Assembly: GCF_014654785.1 (NCBI RefSeq)
Contig: NZ_BNBD01000009.1
Location: forward strand, 186,001 to 250,000
Direction: 5' to 3'
Length of the DNA stretch: 64,000 bases
From: Streptomyces mashuensis
GTDB taxonomy: Bacteria; Actinomycetota; Actinomycetes; Streptomycetales; Streptomycetaceae
This document shows positions 44,273 to 52,927 of the stretch, one piece after another; the first letter of the stretch is position 1, and each line of letters starts with the position of its first letter. Below the pieces are notes generated by a model. It was not told the DNA's origin, ran no database searches, and was given only the letters and a program-made list of their open reading frames with translations. Made by a program: the position numbers and the translations under genes.

Positions 44273-44779
44273 GTGCAGGTGCTGCAGGTGCAGATGGAGG
44301 TCGGGCCCGACCCCGCGGAAGTGGGACGGGCTCGCCGGTGGGCCCGCTCACGGCTCACCGGTACGGGCATAGGGGCCGATGAGCCGCTGGTGGAGACGCT
44401 GCTTCTGCTGGTCTCCGAATTGGTCACCAACGCCGTGGTCCACACGGGCGGCCCGGCGGTCCTCCGGATGCTGTTCCCCGGCGGCGGAGGGGCGGCCGCG
44501 GCCGGCGTCACGGCGGGGTGTCGTGGCGTCAGGGGCGGGTCGGCCCTGCGGACCGTGCGGGTGGAAGTCGCGGACGTCAGCGCCCGCCCGCCCCGTCCGC
44601 GGTGCGCGGCGCGCGGGGACACCGGCGGCCGCGGTCTCGAGCTGGTCGAGGGTCTCGCCGACCGTTGGGGCTGGCATCGGGAGGGTGCCGGAAAGCGCAT
44701 CTGGTGCGAGGTCGATGGCGGAGTCTCGCTGTTGAGTGGTGCTTTTGGGCCACAACGTGCCGCGACAAACCGGGCGTAG
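44273..44779 (+). CDS. ATP-binding anti-sigma-type regulatory protein (RsbW-like)
   Basis: A 168-residue GHKL ATPase-domain protein without a membrane segment: N box LLLLVSELVTNAVVHTGGP and G2 region GDTGGRGLELVEGLADRWGW, close to the HATPase_c_2 serine kinases that regulate sigma factors in Streptomyces. Streptomyces carry dozens of these. It stands alone between two halves of the catabolic island and its partner is not in view. GTG start at 44273. Confidence 0.82.
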   Translation: MQVLQVQMEVGPDPAEVGRARRWARSRLTGTGIGADEPLVETLLLLVSELVTNAVVHTGGPAVLRMLFPGGGGAAAAGVTAGCRGVRGGSALRTVRVEVADVSARPPRPRCAARGDTGGRGLELVEGLADRWGWHREGAGKRIWCEVDGGVSLLSGAFGPQRAATNRA

Positions 44780-45013
44780 TCGACAAAGTCCAGACCAGGT
44801 GTTGACGTGAAGTGGTCACGTGATCACCCTTGGATGCAGCGATTCGTTGCGAGGGGACGTCGAGGGGCCCGTACAGGGTCGCTTGGCGAGTTCGGGTCGC
44901 GGCCCGGCGCGATACAGGGCTCAGGCGCCGGCAGCTGGGTGGCGGCGTACGGTGCCGTGCTCGGGGCGCGCATCCTCTACGCCGCCGCCCGCAGCCCTGT
45001 TCCTGCCCGGTGC

Positions 45014-45940
45014 TCAGAGCACGGCGACCGGTGCCACGGGTGACCCGACCCCGCCCACGAAGGGCTCGGGCGTCGCCATGAGCAGGAAGGCGTAGCGCCC
45101 TTCGTCCGCGCACGCCCGGGACAGCTCCTCCAGGTTCCAGTTCTGGCCCTGGAGCATGCCCATCTCGACCAGGTGCAGTGCGTGGACCGGCAGCCACAGG
45201 TCCGGCACCTCGGGCGGGACGATCTCGAACGTGAGCGTGTCGTTGGCCACCGCTGCCACGTCACGGGCGTGGAACCACTCCGGAGTGCGCAGCGAGAGTC
45301 CCGGTGAGGGGTGCGCGTAGGCGTCCTTCTCGCCCGCAAGATACCGCTGGATCTGGCCGGTCCGGACGAGCACGATGTCGCCGGGCCGAATCCTTGTCCC
45401 CGCCCACTCCTCCGCCGCCTCCAGGTCCTCCGGGGTGACCGCGTGGTCGCCCGCCAGTCGGTCCGTGCCACGCGCTGCGGCCACGTCGAGGAGGACGCCA
45501 CGGGAGACGACGGGACCGGTCTTCTCGACGCCGTGGAAGGAGGCTCCGTCGTGGGGTGTGATGGAGTCGGCGGGGCGGCCGTTGTAGAGCCGGCCGCCGT
45601 GGGAGACGTGGGCGAGGCCGTCCCAGTGGGTGGCTGCCTGCAGCCCCATGGTCACGATGTCGTCGCTGGTCGCGACGGTCCCGGCCCCGAACAGTTCCCT
45701 GTTGACCGCCACCATGGTGTGCAGGGGGTTGATCCGTCCGGGGATCACTCCTGTCTGCACTCCGTCGTGTCGCAGCGGCAGTGCCAGCGGTACGCGCCGG
45801 CCGGACCGGACGGTTGCGACGGCATCGCGGACGACCGCGTCGGTGATCAGGTTGAGCGTTCCCTTCTCGTCGGAGTCGCCCCATCGGCCCCAGTTGTTGA
45901 CGCGTCCGGCCAGGTCGTGGAACTCGGTGGGCAACGACAT
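45014..45940 (-). CDS. Cyclase-family protein (kynurenine formamidase-like fold)
   Basis: A 308-residue PF04199 protein. The metal motif reads ATHWDGLAHVSH (family HxGTHxDxPxH-type), with VLLDVAAARG, GDIVLVRTGQIQRYL and a later ALHLVEMGMLQGQNWNLEEL. Members hydrolyse or cyclise amides and lactones. ATG at 45940 behind GGAGGGG is chosen over the upstream in-frame start. Divergent from the SDR-led operon, with an island operator between them. Confidence 0.86.
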   Translation of the reverse strand: MSLPTEFHDLAGRVNNWGRWGDSDEKGTLNLITDAVVRDAVATVRSGRRVPLALPLRHDGVQTGVIPGRINPLHTMVAVNRELFGAGTVATSDDIVTMGLQAATHWDGLAHVSHGGRLYNGRPADSITPHDGASFHGVEKTGPVVSRGVLLDVAAARGTDRLAGDHAVTPEDLEAAEEWAGTRIRPGDIVLVRTGQIQRYLAGEKDAYAHPSPGLSLRTPEWFHARDVAAVANDTLTFEIVPPEVPDLWLPVHALHLVEMGMLQGQNWNLEELSRACADEGRYAFLLMATPEPFVGGVGSPVAPVAVL

Positions 45941-46020
45941 GCACCCCTCCAGATCGTTCGGTCCCATGAGGTGGTTCTCGTGACGTCGGCAGGTCTTGTG
46001 CTCCGGCCCGCCGGGGCCAA

Positions 46021-46043
46021 GAATCTAACGACTCGTCAGATTC
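46021..46043. promoter_or_regulatory. Island operator B
   Basis: Arms GAATCTAACG and CGTCAGATTC flank ACT: ten-base arms with one mismatch, same layout as site A1. It lies 19 bases before the SDR start and 81 bases before the cyclase start. Confidence 0.75.
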
Positions 46044-46061
46044 TGCGGGAGGGGGCCGACC

Positions 46062-46973
46062 GTGGCGGACTTCTTGACGGGCAAAGTGGTCGCCGTCACC
46101 GGCGCCGGGCGGGGTATCGGCAGGGCCGTGGCACTGGCCTGCGCCGCCGAAGGGGCCGCGGTCGTCGTCAACGACTACGGCGTGTCCGTGGCCGGGGACG
46201 AACCGGCCAGTGAAGTTGCTGCCGCCGTGGCCAAGGAGATCGAAGCCGCGGGCGGCAGGGCGACGGCCGTCGCCGACGACGTGTCCACCATGGCCGCCGG
46301 CCGGCGCATCGTCGACACCGCCCTGGCGCACTTCGGCAGGCTGGACGGAGTCGTCTGCGCCGCCGGCATCCTCCGTGAGCGCATGCTCTTCAACATGACC
46401 GAGGAAGAATGGGACCCGGTCCTCGCCACCCACCTCAAGGGGACCTTCACCGTCTTCCGGGCCGCTGCCGCCGTGATGCGCCGGCAGGGATACGGCGCAC
46501 TCATCGGTTTCACCAGCGGCAACCACCAGGGCAGCGTCGCCCAGGCCAATTACGCGGCCGCCAAGGGCGGAATCATTTCGCTGGTCCGGAGCGCGGCGCT
46601 CGGCCTGCACAAGTACGGCGTCACGGCCAACTGCGTCGCCCCCGTGGCCCGCACCCGCATGTCCGCCGGCGTTCCCATGGAGCTCACCGGCATCGGCGAA
46701 CCGGAGGACGTGGCGCCCCTGGTCGTCTACCTGCTCAGCGACCGGGCCCGAGCCGAAGGCATCACGGGGCAGGTCTACACCGCCGCCGGCCGCCGCATCG
46801 CCCTGTGGGCCCAGCCCCGCGAAATCCGCGCGGTCTGTGCGGAGACGCCCTGGACACCCGACCGCATCGCCGACCTCCTGCCACGCGCCGTCGGCACCGA
46901 CCCGATGCCCCTGCTGGAGCAGGTGCAGGCCATGGCCGAGGCCGCCGCCGAAGGCCGGCGCCCCAACGCCTGA
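46062..46973 (+). CDS. SDR dehydrogenase, MFE-2-like 3-hydroxyacyl-CoA dehydrogenase type
   Basis: A 303-residue SDR: VVAVTGAGRGIGRAVALACAAEGAAVVVNDYG is close to the dehydrogenase domain of peroxisomal multifunctional enzyme 2. Catalytic Ser in GFTSGNHQG and Tyr/Lys in ANYAAAKGG. An extra C-terminal 60 residues (IALWAQPREIRAVCAETPWTPDRI) match 3-hydroxyacyl-CoA-type members. Probably NAD-dependent oxidation of a hydroxyacyl-CoA in this island. First gene of the rightward operon, GTG start behind GGGAGG. Confidence 0.88.
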   Translation: MADFLTGKVVAVTGAGRGIGRAVALACAAEGAAVVVNDYGVSVAGDEPASEVAAAVAKEIEAAGGRATAVADDVSTMAAGRRIVDTALAHFGRLDGVVCAAGILRERMLFNMTEEEWDPVLATHLKGTFTVFRAAAAVMRRQGYGALIGFTSGNHQGSVAQANYAAAKGGIISLVRSAALGLHKYGVTANCVAPVARTRMSAGVPMELTGIGEPEDVAPLVVYLLSDRARAEGITGQVYTAAGRRIALWAQPREIRAVCAETPWTPDRIADLLPRAVGTDPMPLLEQVQAMAEAAAEGRRPNA

Positions 46974-47020
46974 CCGAGGACGGCACACACCGCAGGGCCC
47001 GAGAACAGGGGGAGCACGTC

Positions 47021-48184
47021 ATGGACTTCGCCTTCGGTCCCGAGGACGAGGAGCTCCGCCGGGAGGCCCGCACGTGGCTCGTTGCCCACGCTCCACCCAC
47101 CTCGTCGCCGGTGGGAGACCGCGCGTGGGAACGCGAGCTCGCCGACGGCGGCTGGATCGGCCTGGGCTGGGACCCGGCCAGGGGCACCTACGGCAACCGG
47201 ACCACCACCCTGACCGGCCAGGTCGTCTGGGCCGAGGAGTACGCCCGCGCCGAGGCGCCCGCCCGCCTCGGCCACTTCGGCGAGAACCTCCTGGCGCCCA
47301 CCCTGCTCGCCGACGGCGACGACGACCAGTGCGCCCGCTTCCTGCCGCCGATCGCACGTGGCGAGGAGATGTGGTGCCAGGGCTACAGCGAACCCGGCGC
47401 GGGGTCCGACCTCGCCGCGCTGCGGACCGCCGCCGTCCGCACCGACGGGGGCCGTACCTACCGCGTCACCGGCCAGAAGATCTGGACGTCCCACGCCCAT
47501 CAGGCGGACTGGTGTTTCGTGCTCGCCCGGACCACCCAGGGCTCACGACGGCACCACGGTCTCTCCTTTCTCCTCGTACCGATGGACCAGCCCGGCCGGA
47601 TCGAGGTCCGGCCGATACGCCAGATGTGGGGCACCGCCGACTTCAACGAAGTGTTCTTCGACGGCGCCGTCGCGCGCGCGGACCACGTGGTGGGCGGTGA
47701 GGGCAACGGGTGGCGCGTGGCCATGGGCCTTCTGGCCCGCGAGCGCGGGGTGTCCACCCTGGGGCAGCAGGCACGCTTCGCCGTCGAGCTCGCCGAGGTC
47801 GTCCGCATCGCTGTGCAGACCGGTGCCGCAGAGGAGCCGGCGGTACGGGACCGGCTCGTACGGCAATGGGCCGACCTGCAGACCATGCGCTGGAATTCCC
47901 TCCGCGCCCTCGGGCAGGCGGGTGACCCGGGGGCGCCCAGCGCCGCGAAGCTGCTGTGGAGCGGCTGGCACAAGCAGCTCGGTGAACTGGCGATGCGCGT
48001 GCGCGGCACGCCCGCCGCCCTGGGACCGGACGACTGGCGCCCCGACGGCCCGTACCGCCTGGACGCACTGCAACGCCTGTTCCTCTTCAGCCGGGCCGAC
48101 ACGATCTACGGCGGCTCGGACGAGATCCAGCGCGACATCATCGCCGAGCGCGTGCTCGGCCTGCCGAAGGAGGCCCGGCCATGA
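47021..48184 (+). CDS. Acyl-CoA dehydrogenase-like subunit (helix-G Glu type)
   Basis: A 387-residue steroid-FadE-like protein: CQGYSEPGAGSDLAALRT and QKIWTSHAHQADWC, then ARERGVSTLGQQ with a candidate base Glu. The C-terminal motif IYGGSDEIQRDIIAERVLGLPKE replaces the catalytic Glu by Gly, and the R-x-QFG motif is absent. Its likely partner in the island is the protein at 58166-59359. The stop overlaps the aldehyde dehydrogenase start (ATGA). Confidence 0.9.
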   Translation: MDFAFGPEDEELRREARTWLVAHAPPTSSPVGDRAWERELADGGWIGLGWDPARGTYGNRTTTLTGQVVWAEEYARAEAPARLGHFGENLLAPTLLADGDDDQCARFLPPIARGEEMWCQGYSEPGAGSDLAALRTAAVRTDGGRTYRVTGQKIWTSHAHQADWCFVLARTTQGSRRHHGLSFLLVPMDQPGRIEVRPIRQMWGTADFNEVFFDGAVARADHVVGGEGNGWRVAMGLLARERGVSTLGQQARFAVELAEVVRIAVQTGAAEEPAVRDRLVRQWADLQTMRWNSLRALGQAGDPGAPSAAKLLWSGWHKQLGELAMRVRGTPAALGPDDWRPDGPYRLDALQRLFLFSRADTIYGGSDEIQRDIIAERVLGLPKEARP

Positions 48185-49644
48185 CGGCGTACGGCCACTG
48201 GATCGCCGGCGCCTGGCGCACGCCGGAAAAGGGGCACTATCCAGTTGTCAATCCGGCGACCGAACAGGTCGTCGGGGAGGCTCCGGAGTCGGCTCCCACC
48301 GACATCGCCGACGCCGTCACCTCCGCACGGGCCGCGCAGAGCGGCTGGTCCCGTACACCTCCGCGCGAGCGCGCGGCCGTGCTGGACCGGATCGCTGACG
48401 TACTCGCCGAGCGGGGCCGCGACCTCACTCCGCTGCTCCAGGCCGAAACAGGCGCCACGACACGCGTCACATCCACCCTCCAGTGGCCCACGGCGGTGGA
48501 CCGCTTCCGCCGCTACGCGCGGGGCGCGACGGAAGCGGACGTCATCCCCCTCGCCCCCCGGCCTGTGAGGGCGAGCCCGCTGGCACCCGGCGGCCTGATC
48601 GGCGCAGCCGCGGTGCGCCGTCCCGTGGGCGTGGTCGGCTGCATCACCTCCTACAACTTTCCCGTCGTGAATCTCGCGGGCAAGGTCGCCCCCGCCCTGG
48701 CCATGGGAAACGCGGTCGTCGTCAAACCGGCACCGCAGGACCCCCTTTGCTGTCTCGAACTCGGTCCCCTCTTCCGGGAGGCCGGCCTCCCGGACGGGGT
48801 GTTCAACGTGGTCACCGGCTCAGGGGCGGAAGCGGGACAGGCACTCGTGGCCCACCCCGGCGTCGACATGATCAGCTTCACCGGTTCAACGGCCGTGGGC
48901 AGACAGATCGCCGAGTCCGCGGGGAGGTCGATGAAGCGCACCCTGCTCGAACTGGGCGGCAAGGGCGCTGCCGTCGTCCTGGGGGATGCCGACGACGAAG
49001 CAATCACGTCGGCGATCGGGGCGGTCGGTTCGGTCTGGTCGTTCCACAGCGGTCAGGTCTGCACGGCCCCGACCCGCGTGCTCGTACACCGGCCGTTGTA
49101 CGAACGGGTCGTCACCGGCCTCCAACATTACGCTCAGTCACTGACATTGGGCGACCCTGTGGAAAACTCCACGATCATGGGCCCGCTGATCTCCGCCGCT
49201 CAGCGGGACCGCGTGGAGGCCCACGTGGCGCGGGCCCGCGCCGAGGGCGCCCGAGTCGTCGCCGGCGGCACCCGGCCCGACCTGCGGCCCGGCTTCTACG
49301 CAGCGCCCACGCTCCTCGCCGACGTCACCCCCGGCATGGCCGCCGCGCGGGAGGAAATCTTCGGGCCGGTCGTCGTGGCCCTGGCCTTCGACGACGAGGA
49401 CGAGGCCGCCGAGATCGCCAACAGCACTCCCTACGGCCTCTACGACTACGTCTTCGGCGCCGACACCGCCCGCGCCTGGGCCTTCGCCGCCCGGCTCCGC
49501 AGCGGAAACGTGGGCATCAACACCGTCCAGCGGCACCCCGAGGCACCTTTCGGCGGCTTCAAGCACAGCGGGACCGGCCGCGACGGAGGCTCCTTCGCCC
49601 TCCACGCCTACAGCGAAGTGCAGTCACTCGTCTGGTCGTCCTGA
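48181..49644 (+). CDS. NAD(P)-dependent aldehyde dehydrogenase
   Basis: A 487-residue ALDH. VGCITSYNFPVVNLAGKVAPALAMGNAVVVKPAPQDPL binds cofactor, LLELGGKGAAVVL contains the general-base Glu, and GQVCTAPTRVLVH contains the catalytic Cys. HPEAPFGGFKHSGTGRDGG closes the active site. It oxidises an aldehyde to the acid that the CoA ligases here could activate. Coupled to the preceding gene by ATGA. Confidence 0.94.
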   Translation: MTAYGHWIAGAWRTPEKGHYPVVNPATEQVVGEAPESAPTDIADAVTSARAAQSGWSRTPPRERAAVLDRIADVLAERGRDLTPLLQAETGATTRVTSTLQWPTAVDRFRRYARGATEADVIPLAPRPVRASPLAPGGLIGAAAVRRPVGVVGCITSYNFPVVNLAGKVAPALAMGNAVVVKPAPQDPLCCLELGPLFREAGLPDGVFNVVTGSGAEAGQALVAHPGVDMISFTGSTAVGRQIAESAGRSMKRTLLELGGKGAAVVLGDADDEAITSAIGAVGSVWSFHSGQVCTAPTRVLVHRPLYERVVTGLQHYAQSLTLGDPVENSTIMGPLISAAQRDRVEAHVARARAEGARVVAGGTRPDLRPGFYAAPTLLADVTPGMAAAREEIFGPVVVALAFDDEDEAAEIANSTPYGLYDYVFGADTARAWAFAARLRSGNVGINTVQRHPEAPFGGFKHSGTGRDGGSFALHAYSEVQSLVWSS

Positions 49645-49732
49645 TGCCGCCGTCGGCCGCCCGCCCCGCGAACCGCCGCCCGCCGGGCCCCGCTCGTCGT
49701 CGGCCCGGCCACTCCGGGAGAGGACAAAGCCC

Positions 49733-50806
49733 ATGAAAGGTGTCATTTTCGACGGCAGGCAGGCCGAGGTCGTCGACGACCTCGACATACGCGCCCCCGG
49801 ACCGGGTGAGGTCCTGGTGGCCGTCACCGCCGCCGGACTGTGCCACAGCGACCTCTCGGTCATCGAGGGCACCATCCCTCACCCCGTTCCTGTGGTCCTC
49901 GGCCACGAGGGGGCCGGCATCGTCGAGGCCACGGGTTCCGGCGTCACCCACATCCGCCCCGGTGATCACGTAGCCCTCTCCACCCTCGCCAGCTGTGGAT
50001 TGTGTGCCGACTGTGCCCGGGGCCGGCCCGGCATGTGCCGCGCCGCCAGCAGCAGACCGGGTCGCCCGTTCACCCGCCGCGGCACGGAACTCTTCCAGTT
50101 CGCGGCCACCTCCGCCTTCGCCGAACGCGTCGTCGTGAAGGCAGTGCAGGCCGTACGGCTCCCGCAGGACATCCCGCCGGCCTCGGCCGCGCTGCTCGGC
50201 TGCTCCGTCCTGACCGGCGTCGGCGCCGTACTGAACCGGGCGCGCGTGAGCCACGGCGACACCGTCCTCGTCCTCGGCGCGGGCGGCGTGGGGCTCAACG
50301 TCGTCCAGGGCGCGCGCATCGCCGGGGCGTCCGTCGTCGTCGCCGTCGACAGCAACGGAGCCAAGGCCGACCAGGCCCGCCGCTTCGGAGCCACACATTT
50401 CGTCGACGCGTCGAACGGCACCGATGTCGTCTCCGCCGTCCGGGAGATCCTGCCCAAGGGCGCGGACCACGCGTTCGAGTGCGTGGGAGACACCCGGCTC
50501 GTCCGCCTGGCCGTCGACCTGCTCGCGCGGCACGGGCAGGCGGTCCTCCTCGGCGTACCGCCCGCCGCCGCCGAGGCGTCCTTCCGCGTGACCTCCCTCT
50601 ATCTCGACAAGTCGATACTCGGCTGCCGGTACGGGTCCTCGCGGCCGCAGCGGGACCTCGCGTTGTACGCACGGCTCTATCAGGAGGGACGTCTCCTCCT
50701 CGACGAGCTGGTCGCCGAGGTCCTCCCCGTCGAGGACTTCGCCCACGCGGTGCGACGGGCGGACAACCCGGGGGCGGCTCGGTGCGTCCTGTCCTTCACG
50801 AAGTGA
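49733..50806 (+). CDS. Zinc-dependent alcohol dehydrogenase
   Basis: A 357-residue medium-chain dehydrogenase. GLCHSDLSVIEG and GHEGAGIVEATGSGV carry the catalytic zinc ligands, and CGLCADCARGRPGMC carries the structural zinc site. VLVLGAGGVGLNVVQGARIAGASVVVAVD is the NAD motif. It resembles class III/mycothiol-like aryl- or alkyl-alcohol dehydrogenases. With the aldehyde dehydrogenase just upstream it gives a route from alcohol to acid. Confidence 0.93.
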   Translation: MKGVIFDGRQAEVVDDLDIRAPGPGEVLVAVTAAGLCHSDLSVIEGTIPHPVPVVLGHEGAGIVEATGSGVTHIRPGDHVALSTLASCGLCADCARGRPGMCRAASSRPGRPFTRRGTELFQFAATSAFAERVVVKAVQAVRLPQDIPPASAALLGCSVLTGVGAVLNRARVSHGDTVLVLGAGGVGLNVVQGARIAGASVVVAVDSNGAKADQARRFGATHFVDASNGTDVVSAVREILPKGADHAFECVGDTRLVRLAVDLLARHGQAVLLGVPPAAAEASFRVTSLYLDKSILGCRYGSSRPQRDLALYARLYQEGRLLLDELVAEVLPVEDFAHAVRRADNPGAARCVLSFTK

Positions 50807-50930
50807 ACCGCTTCCTCCGCATGTGATCCCCCGCGGGGTCTTGCGCTGTTCGTCGTCCCCATGTGGGGTTGGCTCACGGCCGGCGGACCCGGGTAAGCAC
50901 CCTTATTCCGGTGAAGTGGGACTATTCGGT

Positions 50931-50966
50931 AAAAATAGTGCGCCGGGTGGCCGACACCCGGCGCAC
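50931..50966 (-). terminator. Leftward-facing intrinsic terminator without a leftward gene
   Basis: Arms GTGCGCCGGGTG and CACCCGGCGCAC pair perfectly over 12 bp around GCCGA. On the minus strand the stem is followed by TATTTTTACC, a proper T run. On the plus strand no T run follows. Genes on both sides run rightward, so the transcript it would end is unknown. A smaller AT-rich hairpin (ACTATT/AATAGT) overlaps its left side. Confidence 0.65.
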
Positions 50967-51040
50967 GGTGGTGCGTCGGGGCCTCTCACAACGGAACCTC
51001 CCGGGCTGTGGGGGAATCTTTCATGCAGAGAGGGGCGGAT

Positions 51041-52054
51041 ATGACTCAGCAGGCCGAGCCGCACGCCATATCGGACGACACGACCGGTGTCGCACCCCGG
51101 CGCGCCGACGGGACGACGCGGCACGTCATACGCCACGACGGCTTCGGTGCCGCGTTCTGCGCGTCCATGGCGGCCCTGTCCGCCGAAGTCGTGATCGCCG
51201 GCACAGCCGGCGTGCTCTTCCTGCTCTCCCGCGAGCACGACGGCATCCCCAAGAGCATCCTTCCTGCCGCCCTGGCCACCCTCGGCGGTCTGCTGCTGAC
51301 CGTGCTCCTCAGCGGTTTCGTCACCGCGGCCGCCGTCATGCCCGCACTCTCACTGGCGCGCCGCGAGGCCCGCCGCCGAAGCCGGAAGGAGACCGCGCTG
51401 TGGACGGCCGGGGCCGTACCCGTGGTCTCGGCCGCGGCCGTGGTCGTCTTCGGCACGGTGGCGGCACTCGGCAGCTTCTCGTTCGCCCGGCCGCTGAGCT
51501 ACCTCATCTGGTGGGCCGCCCTCACCGTCGGCCTGTTGCCGGCGACGCTGGCCGCCTGGTCCGCGGCCCGGCGCTTCCATGAGGCGCGTGCCGGAAGCGT
51601 GGCCCGCAGGGTCTCACGCGACGGCGCGCTCGCCTGGCTGGTCATCGGCGCGGTGGGCGCGGCCGCGTACGGCACCGGGCTGGTCAAGGTGTACGAGCCG
51701 CCCAGGCTGACCAAATCCGACCTGGCCGGCGTCTGGACGGACGGCCGCGGCGGCACGGTCACCCTGGACAACGACGGCATGGCGGTCGCGGCGGGCCTGG
51801 ACAACTTCGTCTGGGACGGGACGGGCAAGGACCGGCCCAAGGACTGCGACGGCTCCGGCACCTGGGCACCGATGAAGGACGGCGGACGGGTTCAGGGCGT
51901 CTCCCTGCGCATCACCTCCTGCGAGCTCACCCGTGACTGGAGCCTCATCGGCACGGAGAAGGAACCGCGGATCTTCCATGAGATCGGCAAGCCCGGCTCC
52001 GGCAAGCGCTACGTGCTGACGAAGATCGTCAAGCACCACAAGCACAAGAAATGA
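51041..52054 (+). CDS. Membrane protein of unknown function
   Basis: A 337-residue protein with four to five predicted membrane segments in the first 215 residues (VVIAGTAGVLFLL, AALATLGGLLLTVLLSGFVTAAAVM, VVSAAAVVVFGTVAALG, LSYLIWWAALTVGLLPATLAAW, LAWLVIGAVGAAAYGTGLV). A soluble C-terminal domain begins LTKSDLAGVWTDGRGGTVTLDNDGMAVAAGLDNFVWDG, a beta-rich region seen in Streptomyces surface proteins. ATG at 51041 behind GAGAGGGG. It is an unlikely part of the catabolic pathway; it may be a bystander in the island. Confidence 0.78.
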   Translation: MTQQAEPHAISDDTTGVAPRRADGTTRHVIRHDGFGAAFCASMAALSAEVVIAGTAGVLFLLSREHDGIPKSILPAALATLGGLLLTVLLSGFVTAAAVMPALSLARREARRRSRKETALWTAGAVPVVSAAAVVVFGTVAALGSFSFARPLSYLIWWAALTVGLLPATLAAWSAARRFHEARAGSVARRVSRDGALAWLVIGAVGAAAYGTGLVKVYEPPRLTKSDLAGVWTDGRGGTVTLDNDGMAVAAGLDNFVWDGTGKDRPKDCDGSGTWAPMKDGGRVQGVSLRITSCELTRDWSLIGTEKEPRIFHEIGKPGSGKRYVLTKIVKHHKHKK

Positions 52055-52110
52055 GGCAGGCGCCGAGCACCGGCTCGTCGTCCCCTTCTCGACCTCGCTC
52101 GCCCACCTCT

Positions 52111-52782
52111 TCACCCCTTGTACGTTCCGAACGCGTCGAACGTTCCGAAGGTGCCACGGTGAAAGAGCAAAGGACCGGCGCTCGCCGCCTCCTCGTCCGC
52201 GCCCAGTGCTTCCACACGCCCCACGACGATGAGGTGGTCACCTCCCGTGTGGACGGCGTGCACGGTGCAGTCGACCCAGGCCGGAACGCCGTCGAGGCGC
52301 GGTGAACCCGTCGCGGGCGCCGGCTCGTGGACCACTCCCGCGAACTTGTCGGCCCGTACCGAGGCGCTGACGGCGAAGCGGCGGCACAGCTCACCCTGGC
52401 CGGAACCCAGGACGTTGACGCAGAAGACCCCGGCGCGGGCGATGCGCGGCCAGGTCGCCGACGCCCGCCCGATCATGAAGACGACCAGGGGCGGATCCAG
52501 GGAGAGGGAGGAGAAGGCCTGGCAGACGAAGCCGGCCGGAGGCTCGTCGTCCTTTGCCGGGGCGGTGATCACTGTGACTCCGCCGGCGAAGTGGCCGAGG
52601 ACGTTCCGGAACTCCCCGGGTGAGGGCGGAGGACGTTCGTCCGCTCCGACGGCGCGGAGCACGCGGCGGTACGGGCCGGCCCCGGCCCCGGGCTCGTACG
52701 CGGACGGTGCCGCGGCCGCTCGGGAGCCGGCCTCCCGCAGGTGGCGCAGGGCGACGGTCGCCATTCCGGCGTGTCCCATCAT
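52111..52782 (-). CDS. Flavin reductase-like monooxygenase component
   Basis: A 223-residue protein whose C-terminal 160 residues are a flavin reductase/HpaC fold: FRNVLGHFAGGVTVITAP, CQAFSSLSLDPPLVVFMIGRASATWPRIARAGVFCVNVLGSGQ and GDHLIVVGRVEALG. It supplies reduced FMN or FAD to an oxygenase. No monooxygenase gene lies in the island, so its partner must be elsewhere or its job is different. The first 60 residues (Ala/Arg-rich) may be overextended; a Met at 52764 is an alternative start. Confidence 0.82.
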   Translation of the reverse strand: MMGHAGMATVALRHLREAGSRAAAAPSAYEPGAGAGPYRRVLRAVGADERPPPSPGEFRNVLGHFAGGVTVITAPAKDDEPPAGFVCQAFSSLSLDPPLVVFMIGRASATWPRIARAGVFCVNVLGSGQGELCRRFAVSASVRADKFAGVVHEPAPATGSPRLDGVPAWVDCTVHAVHTGGDHLIVVGRVEALGADEEAASAGPLLFHRGTFGTFDAFGTYKG

Positions 52783-52927
52783 GGGAACCCATTGAATCCG
52801 AAGTGACTGCGGCCCGGAAGGGTTTGGCCCCCGGCCGCGCCCGGGCTGCCGCACCTCACCCGCGGCGCCTTGCCACGGCGCCCGTCCCGCCGTGCCGCTC
52901 GCGCCGCGCGTCTCGCACCATGCCCCC

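Noticed and set aside
44807..45095. Several short rightward open frames after the anti-sigma gene
   Set aside because: They overlap each other in different frames, lack ribosome sites and have biased compositions; part is antisense to the cyclase-family gene.
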